NCBI GenBank assembly: GCA_937899715.1
Contig: CALCNX010000074.1
Coordinates: 1-64,000, forward strand
Direction: 5' to 3'
Length of the DNA stretch: 64,000 nt
Source: an uncultured bacterium
GTDB taxonomy: Bacteria > Bacteroidota > Ignavibacteria > Kapaibacteriales > UBA4661
The first letter of the stretch is position 1; every line of letters starts with the position of its first letter. This document shows positions 16,647 through 25,817 of this stretch, one piece after another. Under the pieces are notes generated by a model. It was not told where the DNA came from and did not search any database. It saw nothing but the letters and a program-made list of their open reading frames with translations. The translations under genes were made by a program, and so were the position numbers.

Positions 16647-19600
16647 TTAAAAATTATAGCCAAAACCTACTACCACTCGTGGCAGCATAAGCCCACCCTG
16701 CAAATTCTGCCATGCCATATCAACTTTTATGGGATATTGCCCCAATAAGTACGTGCGCAAGCCCACGCCAACGGACACCAACAAATCACCATCGGCAAGA
16801 CCGACATACTGATTGAAAGTATCAAAAAGCGCACGCGGCGTGTTCAGGCGAAGCGTATTTGTCCACGCACTTCCGGCATCCACGAAAACCACACCCTGCA
16901 AGCCGTTCAAAAGGCTATTCAAAAAGCCGGAGGTGTTCTCGCTGGAAAGAATGGAGACGCGGCACTCAAGATTCGCAACGAAAAAATTACGCCCTTGCGC
17001 ATCGGCAATGGAAAAGGCACGCATCGGCATTACGGCTTGAGCAAAATAAATGTCCTCGGCGCGATTAAACGGCAGAATATCGGGACCGATAGAGCGCCCC
17101 AGCACAACGTTTTCCTGACCACCGGCGAGAAAGTTCTGCTGCGTTCCACCCAGATTCGTTCCCGCAGCAACGCGACCAACGACGGTGGCGATATTTTTAA
17201 TCGGAATATATTGGCGGTAATCCCCAAAAATACGTGCAAAGGACTGTCCAGCCATACCGGGTACGCCTTCGACCTGTACGAAACTCCGCGCGCCCGATGT
17301 CGGTCCGAAGTAACCCATTTCGCTGTTATCCATCACAAAGCGCAGTTCCGGCGCAAGCACAAAGTCCGTACGATTTACCTGTGTACTGGTCGCTTGCAGA
17401 CTCTCACGCACACTGACTAACGCTGCCAGCTTTCCTTCCAGTCGCATTGTTTGCGAAAGCGGAAGCGTTGCCTTGAACGCAGCGCCCCAATACGTCAGCA
17501 GACTAGGAATTGCCTCGCGCTGCTCAATAATATACGCTCCTCTGGCATAACGAAATATACTTGCCTCGTAATCTATCAGTTCCGGCAAATAGCTGTAGGA
17601 AATAAATTCGTCGTTATTCCAATATGATAGAGGCATGACGCTTGCCGTCGCAAAGAGACGGTGATTTCCGAGCGGGTCTGTCCAGAGCGCTTGACCGGAT
17701 AAAGCAAAATTACTAATAAATGTCTGCTGACTTTGTGCGCCCCAGCCCCCGAAGAATGTATCAAATGTTGGGGTAAGAAACCACGAAAGCAAACCTAAGC
17801 CATACTCCATCGGAACAGAGGGATACTTACCCGGAACAGTGTAATCGCTGGCTTCCAGAGCGTTTTGACGAGCCGTTTGCGCTAGAACCTCAGGCTTCGG
17901 CTCTACCATTTTTTGCCCTTCAAAGGTCAGGTCAACTTTACCATACCCACGCAATGTATCAGGCGTTTGCTGCACGATAATGCCGTCATTCGGATTCGTT
18001 GTGCCCTCACCATTGCCCGCTGTTGGCAGCGTTGCGCGACCAAGTGCTTTTTCTGCCGCAGATTCACGCTCTAGGCTCTGCTTGCGGAGTTCTGTCGGCT
18101 CCGGATCCTTGATTTTACGGTCAGCGGGTGCATTGCTCATGGTAAAGATATTCAACGCACCTTTTTTTAATGCTGCAAGCGACATTTTTGAGCCGTCGCG
18201 CGTCAACCCGAATTCTCTCATTCCGGCAAGGAGACTTGTACGCGGGGTAAATGTTTTGGCGGCAAGGTTGTAGTCAATAGCATTATAGATACCGTTGCGG
18301 TCGGATACAAAAAGAAGCCGCTTCCCGTCTTGCGTAACCGACAATGCTGTTTTGCGTTCTTGAGGAGTGCTGGTAATGCGCTCTATGCGCTTTGTGGCGA
18401 GACTCAAGGCATACACATCAGAGCTTTGTACGGCATAATCCCACATTGCAACCGTTGCCGAGGATGTATTAGTCGAAAGTGTACCTAAGCGATTCGAGAG
18501 AAAATAGAGCGTCTTACCATCAGGCGACCACGCAGGCTCGGATTCGGTAAAAACATCATTGGTGAGTTTGGTGAGCTTTTTTGCTGTCAGGTCGTAAAGA
18601 TAAAGATTTGCGGCTTCATTCTCGCTTGCCGTGAGAGCAATGGACTTACCGTCAGGCGCAAAAGCAATGCCCGTAATATTCTGCAAACTGGTTTCAATAC
18701 GCTGCTGTGCGCCCGTGTTGGGATTTGCCAGAACAATTCCATCATAACCACCGCCCGAAGCCACCGCCGCAAGCTGCGTTCCGTCTGCTTTCCACGAAAG
18801 CAAGGACGCGCCCGTACGCAACAAAGAACGCTCCCATTCAAAATCCCTGCCTGTGCTGAGAATACGCTCGGTACGCTTTTGCTGTTTGCCATCAAACTGC
18901 ACCATCACTTGCCACTGCGCGTTCCGTTCAGCGCCGCCCTGTGCCGAAAGGTATGCGAGCTTATCCCCCGTTTTGTCGCTCACGGGCGACCATGCAGGGT
19001 CGGCATTCATAAATGAACCATCTTTTTCGGTGTCGGTTATGCGCGTCGCAATTTTTTCAATGTCTTCATATTTTGCAATATCCGGGCTGTACACTTCCTT
19101 GAGGTCGCGCCGCCAAATCGTTGAAAAACCTTCCAAACTCAACCCAAATGTTGAGCGAAAAGCACTTTCCACAGAACGCAGTCCGCGAGTCCGTGTGACG
19201 AGTTCTCCAATGCGTCCGGCACCAAATTTTTCGCCGACATACCAAAAGAAAGCGTGACCGACCGGCACACGCAGCGTCGGCTCCAAAGCACTGAGCGAGG
19301 TAAAACGGTCGCTTAGAATAATATCACGAAGCGCCATATCGGTCTCTACACTCATACCGTCATTGCTAAGGTATTCCGCAAGCCCGCCTGAAAACCAAAC
19401 AGGCAAATCAAATTGCCCTCCCACCGAGGGAGGCATAGCAGCACCATGAAAAACCGTATTCAAAACGCCATGAACGAGTTCTCGTGCCAATGAGCGCTTA
19501 AAATCATACCAATCGCCATTAAAAGCAACTATCATTCGATTGCGACGCACATCGTTCACATTTAGCAGTCCCTTGGGAACAAGAATGTCACGGGCGTTGG

Positions 19601-19910
19601 TTTGAAGCGCTTCGTTCGGCGAATTGTAAATAATGACATCCAATTTTTCGGTAAAAGACAAGCCCAAAACACGCTGTACTGTTTTGAAGGATTCTTCAAG
19701 CGTTGCTGCGGCATACTGCCCCAGATACGCGCCGCCCTGATGGTGATAGACATCAAAACTACGCGATTGGACAATGTGCCAATCAAAGCGCTCATACTGC
19801 GGCGACATTCGCCCGAACTGCTGGGCAGAAGCAGGAAGCATCGTAAACAGAGATATGCCGACAAAAGCAAACACCAAAGCGGCTTTTGCACGACCGAAGC
19901 GTGAAAACAT
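16647..19910 (-). CDS. Exported TolB-like beta-propeller protein with N-terminal peptidase-MA-like domain and C-terminal barrel
   Basis: An approximately 1087-residue exported protein. The signal peptide ends at PASAQQFG. Residues ~40-270 resemble the gluzincin 'peptidase MA-like' domain: LPVWFSGGLAEYLSNDG is the second motif, but the HExxH site reads RELVH, with Arg for the first His, so it is probably inactive. Residues ~300-600 contain WD40-like/TolB repeats (ITGIAFAPDGKSIALTA, SEPAWSPDGKTLYFLSNR). The last ~400 residues are strand-rich and end in an aromatic residue (VVVGFGYNF), as in Omp85/surface-antigen barrels. Start could be 19922 or 19910. A structural or secretion role at the outer membrane is likely; the substrate is unknown. 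Confidence 0.7.
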   Translation of the reverse strand: MFSRFGRAKAALVFAFVGISLFTMLPASAQQFGRMSPQYERFDWHIVQSRSFDVYHHQGGAYLGQYAAATLEESFKTVQRVLGLSFTEKLDVIIYNSPNEALQTNARDILVPKGLLNVNDVRRNRMIVAFNGDWYDFKRSLARELVHGVLNTVFHGAAMPPSVGGQFDLPVWFSGGLAEYLSNDGMSVETDMALRDIILSDRFTSLSALEPTLRVPVGHAFFWYVGEKFGAGRIGELVTRTRGLRSVESAFRSTFGLSLEGFSTIWRRDLKEVYSPDIAKYEDIEKIATRITDTEKDGSFMNADPAWSPVSDKTGDKLAYLSAQGGAERNAQWQVMVQFDGKQQKRTERILSTGRDFEWERSLLRTGASLLSWKADGTQLAAVASGGGYDGIVLANPNTGAQQRIETSLQNITGIAFAPDGKSIALTASENEAANLYLYDLTAKKLTKLTNDVFTESEPAWSPDGKTLYFLSNRLGTLSTNTSSATVAMWDYAVQSSDVYALSLATKRIERITSTPQERKTALSVTQDGKRLLFVSDRNGIYNAIDYNLAAKTFTPRTSLLAGMREFGLTRDGSKMSLAALKKGALNIFTMSNAPADRKIKDPEPTELRKQSLERESAAEKALGRATLPTAGNGEGTTNPNDGIIVQQTPDTLRGYGKVDLTFEGQKMVEPKPEVLAQTARQNALEASDYTVPGKYPSVPMEYGLGLLSWFLTPTFDTFFGGWGAQSQQTFISNFALSGQALWTDPLGNHRLFATASVMPLSYWNNDEFISYSYLPELIDYEASIFRYARGAYIIEQREAIPSLLTYWGAAFKATLPLSQTMRLEGKLAALVSVRESLQATSTQVNRTDFVLAPELRFVMDNSEMGYFGPTSGARSFVQVEGVPGMAGQSFARIFGDYRQYIPIKNIATVVGRVAAGTNLGGTQQNFLAGGQENVVLGRSIGPDILPFNRAEDIYFAQAVMPMRAFSIADAQGRNFFVANLECRVSILSSENTSGFLNSLLNGLQGVVFVDAGSAWTNTLRLNTPRALFDTFNQYVGLADGDLLVSVGVGLRTYLLGQYPIKVDMAWQNLQGGLMLPRVVVGFGYNF

Positions 19911-20064
19911 GATGGAATTCATATAGAATACTCACAAAAAGGTGAGGGAAAACAGGAAGCAGACAGGTTTACTGCCTGCATAGAAGAACGGTTGGGGGTA
20001 CGAAAAGTTACATTTTGAGCGTGGTTTGTGCTGCACTCACAGTTTACAGAAAAAAAATGAAAAA

Positions 20065-20085
20065 TGCGCATAGAAAATATGCGCA
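20065..20085 (-). terminator. Terminator of the putative lipoprotein gene
   Basis: TGCGCATA and TATGCGCA form a perfect 8-base stem with a 5-base loop. On the minus strand it is followed by TTTTTCATTTTTTT. It lies 247 bases downstream of the stop of the 20332-21237 gene. Confidence 0.55.
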
Positions 20086-20169
20086 GCCTATTGTTTTAGA
20101 CGCACAGAGACACAGAATCGCTTAAAATAGCAGACAATTTTCAATACTTCAGACAGGAACTACAATTGG

Positions 20170-20238
20170 TGTGCGGAATTTATTCCGTCTGTGTTCTTAT
20201 TATCCGCATAGATACTTGATGCGGAATAAATTCCGCAC
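20170..20238. repeat. Inverted repeat hairpin (GTGCGGAATTTATTCCG)
   Basis: GTGCGGAATTTATTCCG near 20170 is repeated in inverted orientation ending at 20238 (CGGAATAAATTCCGCAC), a perfect 17-base match with a loop of roughly 35 bases. Each arm is itself partly palindromic (GGAATttATTCC). It has no T-run, so it is more like a dispersed miniature repeat than a terminator. Confidence 0.65.
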
Positions 20239-20331
20239 TCCCAACAAACCAAACGCCTTGACCATTGATTTTATTAGCTGATTTTATCGGCACTCCGCAA
20301 AAAGATCGGGATATCAAAGAAGTCCTTAATA

Positions 20332-21237
20332 TTACGGCTTCGGAATGTACGTTTTCAAACGCCGCTTCCAGCCTGCAAGCCAACGGTGCTCGTTCCGCTC
20401 CGGCGGAGCGCTTTCGATTCGCTCGGTGAGACGCGCTTCGGCTGACGATGCGAACTCATGCAGCGCCGCTCTGCCGCCATCCGAACCGTTCATGCCCTGC
20501 AAAACCTGAAGCAGTCCCCAGCCACGATTGCCGTACTCCTCCGATGTCCGCACACCTTCACCCTTAAAGTTCACGTAGTCTGCCAACACGTACAACCCCA
20601 TCGGCGCAGATGCCACGCGGAAGAACTGAGCGCGGATGCGCTCACGCTCTTCTTCTCCGGCAGCATCAAGAATCTTTTGGAGCGATAATTTCATACGATT
20701 GGCGATGTATCGCGCCTGCAAACTCACAGTCGAAGCAAGCATCGTACGAAGATCACGCATTTCCTCACTTGTTAGTGCTTGCTGAAATTCCTCGCGATTG
20801 CGCCAAGGGCACGAGCGCTCGCCACGCTCAAAAGCACTTCGGAGCCAATTGGGAACATACGCTGAAGCACTTTCGTTTGCCATCAAGTAATCAACCAAAC
20901 GAGGAAATGCCTCGCCAAAGGGTACTTTGCATCCTGTTGGAAACCAAATAAAATGTCCTATGCCCAAGGATGCAAACTCCTCCCCTTTATTCCACGTGGT
21001 CAAACCTTCAATACTGCCATTACATTCGTTTTTCCAGATGCGATAACCAATATTGAGCGCTTCTTCGTCGCTGAGTATAAGTTTTTTTTCTGTTATTTTT
21101 TTTGTTGAAATTGCAATAGCGTCATTTGACGAAGAAGACGGATTGGGCAAGGATGCCGTTGTAGCGCACGCGCTCCAGAGAAAAGAACTCAGGCTAGAAG
21201 CTGTTATAGCAAGAAACATTCTACTACATTTAAGCAT
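20332..21237 (-). CDS. Conserved hypothetical exported protein, possible lipoprotein
   Basis: A 301-residue protein with an N-terminal hydrophobic segment ending at FLWSAC, which may be a lipobox (Cys24). A Ser-rich linker follows. The conserved-looking core has ALNIGYRIWKNECNGS, LTTWNKGEEFASLGIGHFIWFP and later NRGWGLLQVLQGM. I recall proteobacterial hypothetical proteins with the same GIGHFIW core, but no enzymatic activity is assigned. ATG 21237 is chosen for the signal sequence; the frame opens at 21267. It lies downstream of the RodZ-like gene with a terminator-like hairpin between, so it is probably transcribed separately. Confidence 0.6.
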   Translation of the reverse strand: MLKCSRMFLAITASSLSSFLWSACATTASLPNPSSSSNDAIAISTKKITEKKLILSDEEALNIGYRIWKNECNGSIEGLTTWNKGEEFASLGIGHFIWFPTGCKVPFGEAFPRLVDYLMANESASAYVPNWLRSAFERGERSCPWRNREEFQQALTSEEMRDLRTMLASTVSLQARYIANRMKLSLQKILDAAGEEERERIRAQFFRVASAPMGLYVLADYVNFKGEGVRTSEEYGNRGWGLLQVLQGMNGSDGGRAALHEFASSAEARLTERIESAPPERNEHRWLAGWKRRLKTYIPKP

Positions 21238-21324
21238 ACACCGGGGCGGCAATAATGATACATTCAAAATTGGATTAACTATTCACATCTACACGCTTAC
21301 CATTTATGCACATACAAACAATAA

Positions 21325-21359
21325 ACGGAAGTCGTTCACCCCCCAGCGACAACTTCCGT
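21325..21359 (-). terminator. Candidate terminator of the RodZ-like gene
   Basis: ACGGAAGT (21325-21332) pairs with ACTTCCGT (21352-21359). On the minus strand the hairpin is followed by TTATTGTTTG. It lies about 80 bases downstream of the RodZ-like stop codon. The run of T is imperfect. Confidence 0.45.
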
Positions 21360-21437
21360 CTCTTGCGTTTCTATGAAATGGATTTTTTTGAGCTGTTCAT
21401 TGTACAAGGCTCATATTTCGATTCTTAACCGAAAATT

Positions 21438-22652
21438 TTACTTCATTGATTCGTCAGCAGAATCCACAGATGGCAGCGCTCTGTCGCTTGAAGGAATGAC
21501 GATAATCGGCATGATAATTTTCTCCGCTGCTTGGCGCAAACGATACTCTACCGAAGGTTGCATAGCGGGAACAATCATTTGCACCGACTCAATCGGTATC
21601 ATTTTCAAAACAACCGTCTCTACTTCGAGAGCATGATTACTGCGCTTGCTTAAGGATGCCGTGAGAGCCAGAAATCGCGCCTTTGCCCGTACGCGCTTCA
21701 ACGAGGCAACACTCACAGAACCATTCATCGGCTCGTTTTCCACACCCGCCACGAGAATTTGTCCGTTACCCGCTCCGTGTGCGCTATTCTGTTCTATCGC
21801 TGCTTCGGTGATAATGCGCGGCGTTCTAGCTTCTACTGGTGCTTCCTGCGTGTGAGGTACTTGCGCGAGCATAGTCGCTGCAATGCTTGATATTGAGCGG
21901 CGCGACGCATCAAACGAAACGTGCATTGGTTCCGGCGGCGCAATTTCGTCCACTGCGCTCACAAGGGCTGTTCCGACTGAGTGCGAAACAGCTTCCGTTT
22001 GCTTGAATGCAATTGCTTTTATCGCCTCAGTGTTTAGCGTTACATTCAAAAGCGAAGCAAGATGAATTGTTTCCATTGGCTGATCCTCTACTTCCTTGTT
22101 CTCTGCCCTTGCGGCTACCGAATCGGACTCAGAGGCAACAGAATCGGTAATCTCTGTAAAGGGCGTACCGCGCATTTCTTTCGGCGTTGATACAAAACGC
22201 TTTGCAAAGAGTGTGCCAATAAGCGAAACATCGGAAGTCATAGCAGACCAACCCAGTACACACGCAATCATAACTACGACCAAGCGTGCACTGTATTTCT
22301 TAGCAAAGGCTCCTGCCTGTACAAGCAATGTCGGGTTCGCGCTTGCCAATTCCATCTGCATTTGGGCAAAGGCAATTTGCTGCAAGGTGCGTGAATACAG
22401 GCTTCGTGCCAAATAGCCATATTCGGGCAGCGTTGCTTTGAATGCCTCTGCGAGCTTGTACTGCGGAACACCGAGAAAATCAGCGTATGAGGGGAGGAAT
22501 GTTTGCATATACGCGGCGGGAAACCGTTCAAATTCATCGGTTTCCATAGCAATAATGGCGCTTTCGCGGATTTTGGCGAACTGCTTTACATCGGTAATGG
22601 AGAGCTTCCGCTCTTCTCTGGCAAGACGCAAGATAGTTCCAGGCGTGTACAT
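21438..22652 (-). CDS. RodZ-like protein with HTH_25 domain and single membrane helix
   Basis: A 404-residue protein. The N-terminal ~80 residues are a RodZ-type helix-turn-helix: TPGTILRLAREERKLSITDV, FAKIRESAIIAMETDEFERF and LPSYADFLGVP. One membrane helix (LVVVMIACVLGWSAM) lies near residue 122, and a ~260-residue tail presumed outside the cytoplasm follows. The tail is Ala/Glu/Val-rich and lacks a recognisable DUF4115 beta domain. RodZ links MreB to the membrane and cell-shape machinery; whether this copy does so is uncertain, since no mre genes are near. ATG 22652 (MYTPGTIL) fits the family; the frame opens at 22769. Confidence 0.7.
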   Translation of the reverse strand: MYTPGTILRLAREERKLSITDVKQFAKIRESAIIAMETDEFERFPAAYMQTFLPSYADFLGVPQYKLAEAFKATLPEYGYLARSLYSRTLQQIAFAQMQMELASANPTLLVQAGAFAKKYSARLVVVMIACVLGWSAMTSDVSLIGTLFAKRFVSTPKEMRGTPFTEITDSVASESDSVAARAENKEVEDQPMETIHLASLLNVTLNTEAIKAIAFKQTEAVSHSVGTALVSAVDEIAPPEPMHVSFDASRRSISSIAATMLAQVPHTQEAPVEARTPRIITEAAIEQNSAHGAGNGQILVAGVENEPMNGSVSVASLKRVRAKARFLALTASLSKRSNHALEVETVVLKMIPIESVQMIVPAMQPSVEYRLRQAAEKIIMPIIVIPSSDRALPSVDSADESMK

Positions 22653-22878
22653 GGTGGATTTCCTTGAAAATTTCGTTGCTGATTTCGCGTTGTTGTGTGT
22701 AGTTTTGTGCGTGTCGGATATGCTTACCCAAAGTGCTCCAATGAAGCAAACGACAACGCAAGCAATCATGCAATTTCCATGCCGATTTACTCATAAAACA
22801 CCCCTCAAAGCCGCATCAATACTAATTTCACGTCAAGAGCTTTATTAAACAACCGCACTATTTTGCTTGTATTTCAAC

Positions 22879-24891
22879 ATGATAAACCTCATTCATTACA
22901 GCCGTGTTGCGTATTATCAACTCCTCAAGCCACGTCTATGGCGACTACTGCTCCAAGAACGTTCACGAGGCGCAAAACCGCTTTTACAAACAACTCTAAA
23001 GCCATTATTTTTCAACGCTGAAGACCAAACAGACATCAGCAATCTACTGCGGGATGCCCTTTCGGCGGAAACAATCACACAACAAGCAGACGAGGCACTC
23101 CATCACCGTTTTGCTTTTTTTACCGAAACTCCCCGTGAGCATGGCAAGCAAATCAACTGGCATAAGGACTACGCAAGTGGCAGAGTATGGGATTCGGACA
23201 AGCCTTCGCATACATTGGACTTTCTGACTTCCCATAACGGCAGCGACGTGAAATACCCATGGGAACTGAGTCGTTGCCATTGGTTCACGTGGCTGGGCAT
23301 GGCACATTTACAAGACCCATCGAATAAGCGTTATGCGCAAGGATTTCAAGAGGATGTGAGGTCGTGGATAAACGATAATCCTATTGGTGTGGGTATCAAC
23401 TGGGCAATGCCGATGGAAGTTGCAATTCGCGCAACAAACTGGATTCTGGCACACTCGTTTTTTCACAACGAAGAAACAATACAAGATGTTTTTTGGCAAG
23501 AGTTTACGCACTCGCTTTGGCAGCACGGCAAGTTTTTATCCTACAATCTTGAATATGTTCGCCACAACGCTAACCATTTTATTTCCAACGCCATGGGACT
23601 CGTTGTGCTTGGTGCTTTTTTTCGCCATACACGCAAAGGGCGGCGCTGGCTCGCAATGGGCAAACGCTTTTTGGAAAAAGAAATTCTGCTTCAGTTCACC
23701 AAAGACGGCGTACACTTTGAAAAATCAACATCGTACCACCGCTTTATTACAGAGATGCTGACCCTTGCCAGTATTGCTGCGGAGTACGTCGGCTCACCTT
23801 TCTCTCATCAGTATCATCAACGACTTATCGCCGCATTAGGCTACATGGCATCCTATATGCGCCCCGACGGCTCTGCGCCAATGATAGGCGATACGGACAA
23901 TGGGCGTGTGCTACGGTTTCTGGCGCATGAAGATTTCAATAATCATGTACCAACATTACTTCTTGGTGCAGCACATTGCAAACACAGCACTATAACCGAT
24001 TCCTTTTCATCCATTGCGCCACCCTATCGCGCTGAACAATATACACTTTTACATTCTGGGCAAAAAGCACATCATATAAACTCCTCAACCTCAATCTTTT
24101 CAGCAACTAAATCGCCATCATTTACACCTGAAGCATACTTTATCCAAGGCGGCTATATCGTTCATAAAACAGCACACACACACCTTTTTATAGACGTTGG
24201 CGATTATGGCATGAACGGCTGGGGCGGACATGGGCATAACGATTGCCTTTCCTTTGAATTTTGGCTTCAAGGACACACAATCTTCACCGATAGCGGAACG
24301 GGCTGTTACACAAGCAATGTCGCGCTACGCAACCAACTCCGCTCAACAAAAGCTCATAATACAGTGATGGTGGGCAGAAAAGAGCAGCTAGAATGGCTGG
24401 AAAGCAGTCTTTGGCGTATCAAGCACGACGACCTCGACCCCAGCGTCTTGGAGCAGCGGAGCGGCAAGCAAGGCACAGCACACACGTTTTATCTTCTTGC
24501 CGAACATTCGGCATACAAGCAGCGCTTTGGTGTACAGCACCGCCGGGGGGTACGACTCAACGGCACGGGAGAAAGTGGCGAATTGGCAATTACGGATGAG
24601 CTTATTCCTTTTGAGCAAGCTATGATTGGCATTGGCGGAGTGGCGTATTATCACCTGCTGCCGGAAATCACACCGACGCGGATTGCAAGCACTCATGTAA
24701 TATTGGAACATTCAGAACGCCCATCTCTTCGGATAGAATTTACAGCAAATAGTCCCATAGAAGTAGAGCGTTGCCCCATTTCACGCTTTTATGGCGATGT
24801 ACGCGAAGGATGGCGCTTGGGAGTGGAATGTAGCTTGGATGCACGTGCGGAAGCACGTTTAATATGGCGCACCGACACGACAAATGGCTAA
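22879..24891 (+). CDS. Heparinase II/III family polysaccharide lyase-like protein
   Basis: A 670-residue protein. The N-terminal half is an alpha/alpha toroid with the catalytic pattern RHNANHFISNAMGL (Asn-His) and FEKSTSYHRFITEML (the conserved Tyr). The C-terminal half is the beta-sandwich Hepar_II_III domain, with GWGGHGHNDCLSFEFWLQG (His) and RSTKAHNTVMV. No signal peptide is visible, so it may act inside the cell or as a polysaccharide-processing enzyme like those in exopolysaccharide clusters. No glycosyltransferases are adjacent. Substrate unknown. ATG 22879 is used; an upstream TTG at 22867 is less likely. Confidence 0.85.
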   Translation: MINLIHYSRVAYYQLLKPRLWRLLLQERSRGAKPLLQTTLKPLFFNAEDQTDISNLLRDALSAETITQQADEALHHRFAFFTETPREHGKQINWHKDYASGRVWDSDKPSHTLDFLTSHNGSDVKYPWELSRCHWFTWLGMAHLQDPSNKRYAQGFQEDVRSWINDNPIGVGINWAMPMEVAIRATNWILAHSFFHNEETIQDVFWQEFTHSLWQHGKFLSYNLEYVRHNANHFISNAMGLVVLGAFFRHTRKGRRWLAMGKRFLEKEILLQFTKDGVHFEKSTSYHRFITEMLTLASIAAEYVGSPFSHQYHQRLIAALGYMASYMRPDGSAPMIGDTDNGRVLRFLAHEDFNNHVPTLLLGAAHCKHSTITDSFSSIAPPYRAEQYTLLHSGQKAHHINSSTSIFSATKSPSFTPEAYFIQGGYIVHKTAHTHLFIDVGDYGMNGWGGHGHNDCLSFEFWLQGHTIFTDSGTGCYTSNVALRNQLRSTKAHNTVMVGRKEQLEWLESSLWRIKHDDLDPSVLEQRSGKQGTAHTFYLLAEHSAYKQRFGVQHRRGVRLNGTGESGELAITDELIPFEQAMIGIGGVAYYHLLPEITPTRIASTHVILEHSERPSLRIEFTANSPIEVERCPISRFYGDVREGWRLGVECSLDARAEARLIWRTDTTNG

Positions 24892-25067
24892 CAAACAAGA
24901 ATTGTTGATAAAAATTCTTAAAAAACGCCGTTTTTTCAACATTTCTACGGAAATGTTTTGGCAAAATCAGAATGAATTTTGCTATATTGCAACTTCTCTG
25001 GCTTCAATACTGTGATAGATATGTTCATCCGTACTGCTTTTCAGCCCGTACAAACCCCTCTTAAACC

Positions 25068-25610
25068 ATGAATAACGCACGACTAACGCTTTTTTCGGGA
25101 ATGATTGTTGCCGCAGCGCTTTCGCGCATTTTGCCGCACCCACCGAATTTTGCTCCCATTACCGCCATTGCTCTCTTTGCAGGCGCATATATGGCTGATA
25201 ACCGTAAGATTTTTGCTTTTGTTGTGCCACTTCTGGCAATGCTTTTGAGCGACACTGTTTTGGAAATGATGACCGGTTGGGGCTTCCATTCCGGGATGTG
25301 GGTGGTGTATGGAACAATGGCACTTATTACTGTCGTGGGCTTACGCCTTGCAAAAAACCGCTCCGCTCTTCGCATTGGATTGTCAACATTGGTGGCATCC
25401 GTTATTTTCTTTGTTCTGACTAATTTTGCAACATGGGCGAATAGCGGAATGTATGCTCATACTCTTGCAGGTTTGCAAGCCTGCTATATCGCAGCTCTCC
25501 CGTTCTTCCAGAACAGCCTTGCGGGTGATGCCTTCTACGCCACTGTACTTTTCGGGGGCGTTGCTCTGGCAGAGCGCTTTGTTCCTTCACTTCGTCCTGT
25601 TCAGGGATAA
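25068..25610 (+). CDS. DUF6580-like integral membrane protein
   Basis: A 180-residue hydrophobic protein with about five membrane helices. Its recognisable N-terminal pattern is ALSRILPHPPNFAPITAIAL, then FAGAYMADNRKIFAFVVPLLAMLLSD, and a C-terminal FFQNSLAGDAFYATVLFGG. This matches the DUF6580 family of small Bacteroidota membrane proteins, which resemble ECF-type substrate-binding subunits. The transported compound is unknown. It is monocistronic, preceded by a possible TATATTG -7 box near 24983. Confidence 0.65.
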   Translation: MNNARLTLFSGMIVAAALSRILPHPPNFAPITAIALFAGAYMADNRKIFAFVVPLLAMLLSDTVLEMMTGWGFHSGMWVVYGTMALITVVGLRLAKNRSALRIGLSTLVASVIFFVLTNFATWANSGMYAHTLAGLQACYIAALPFFQNSLAGDAFYATVLFGGVALAERFVPSLRPVQG

Positions 25611-25817
25611 AACAAAACAATACGACTTCCTCTGTTCTGCAAGACCAAACGATGTAGAATAGAAAAATCGTGTTGCTTTCAAATATGAATTCTGGGCAAA
25701 ACAGCCTCCCGCTTGCTTGGAAGCAACCGCCTAAAGCAAACGATACCAACGCCAAATACGCGAAAACACTATGAAACAAACAGTACTATTTTTATCACGA
25801 TTGTGGAGTTAACCACT

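Larger units (their letters stand above)
19911..20331. other. 421-base intergenic region with hairpins and repeats
   Basis: No gene was found here. It contains a minus-strand terminator (20065-20085), a 'cacagagacacagaatcg' phrase (20102-20119) of a type often dispersed in FCB genomes, and a separate perfect inverted repeat (20170-20238). The promoter of the minus-strand barrel gene should lie in the part nearest 19922, but no clear TAnnTTTG box was seen. Confidence 0.5.
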
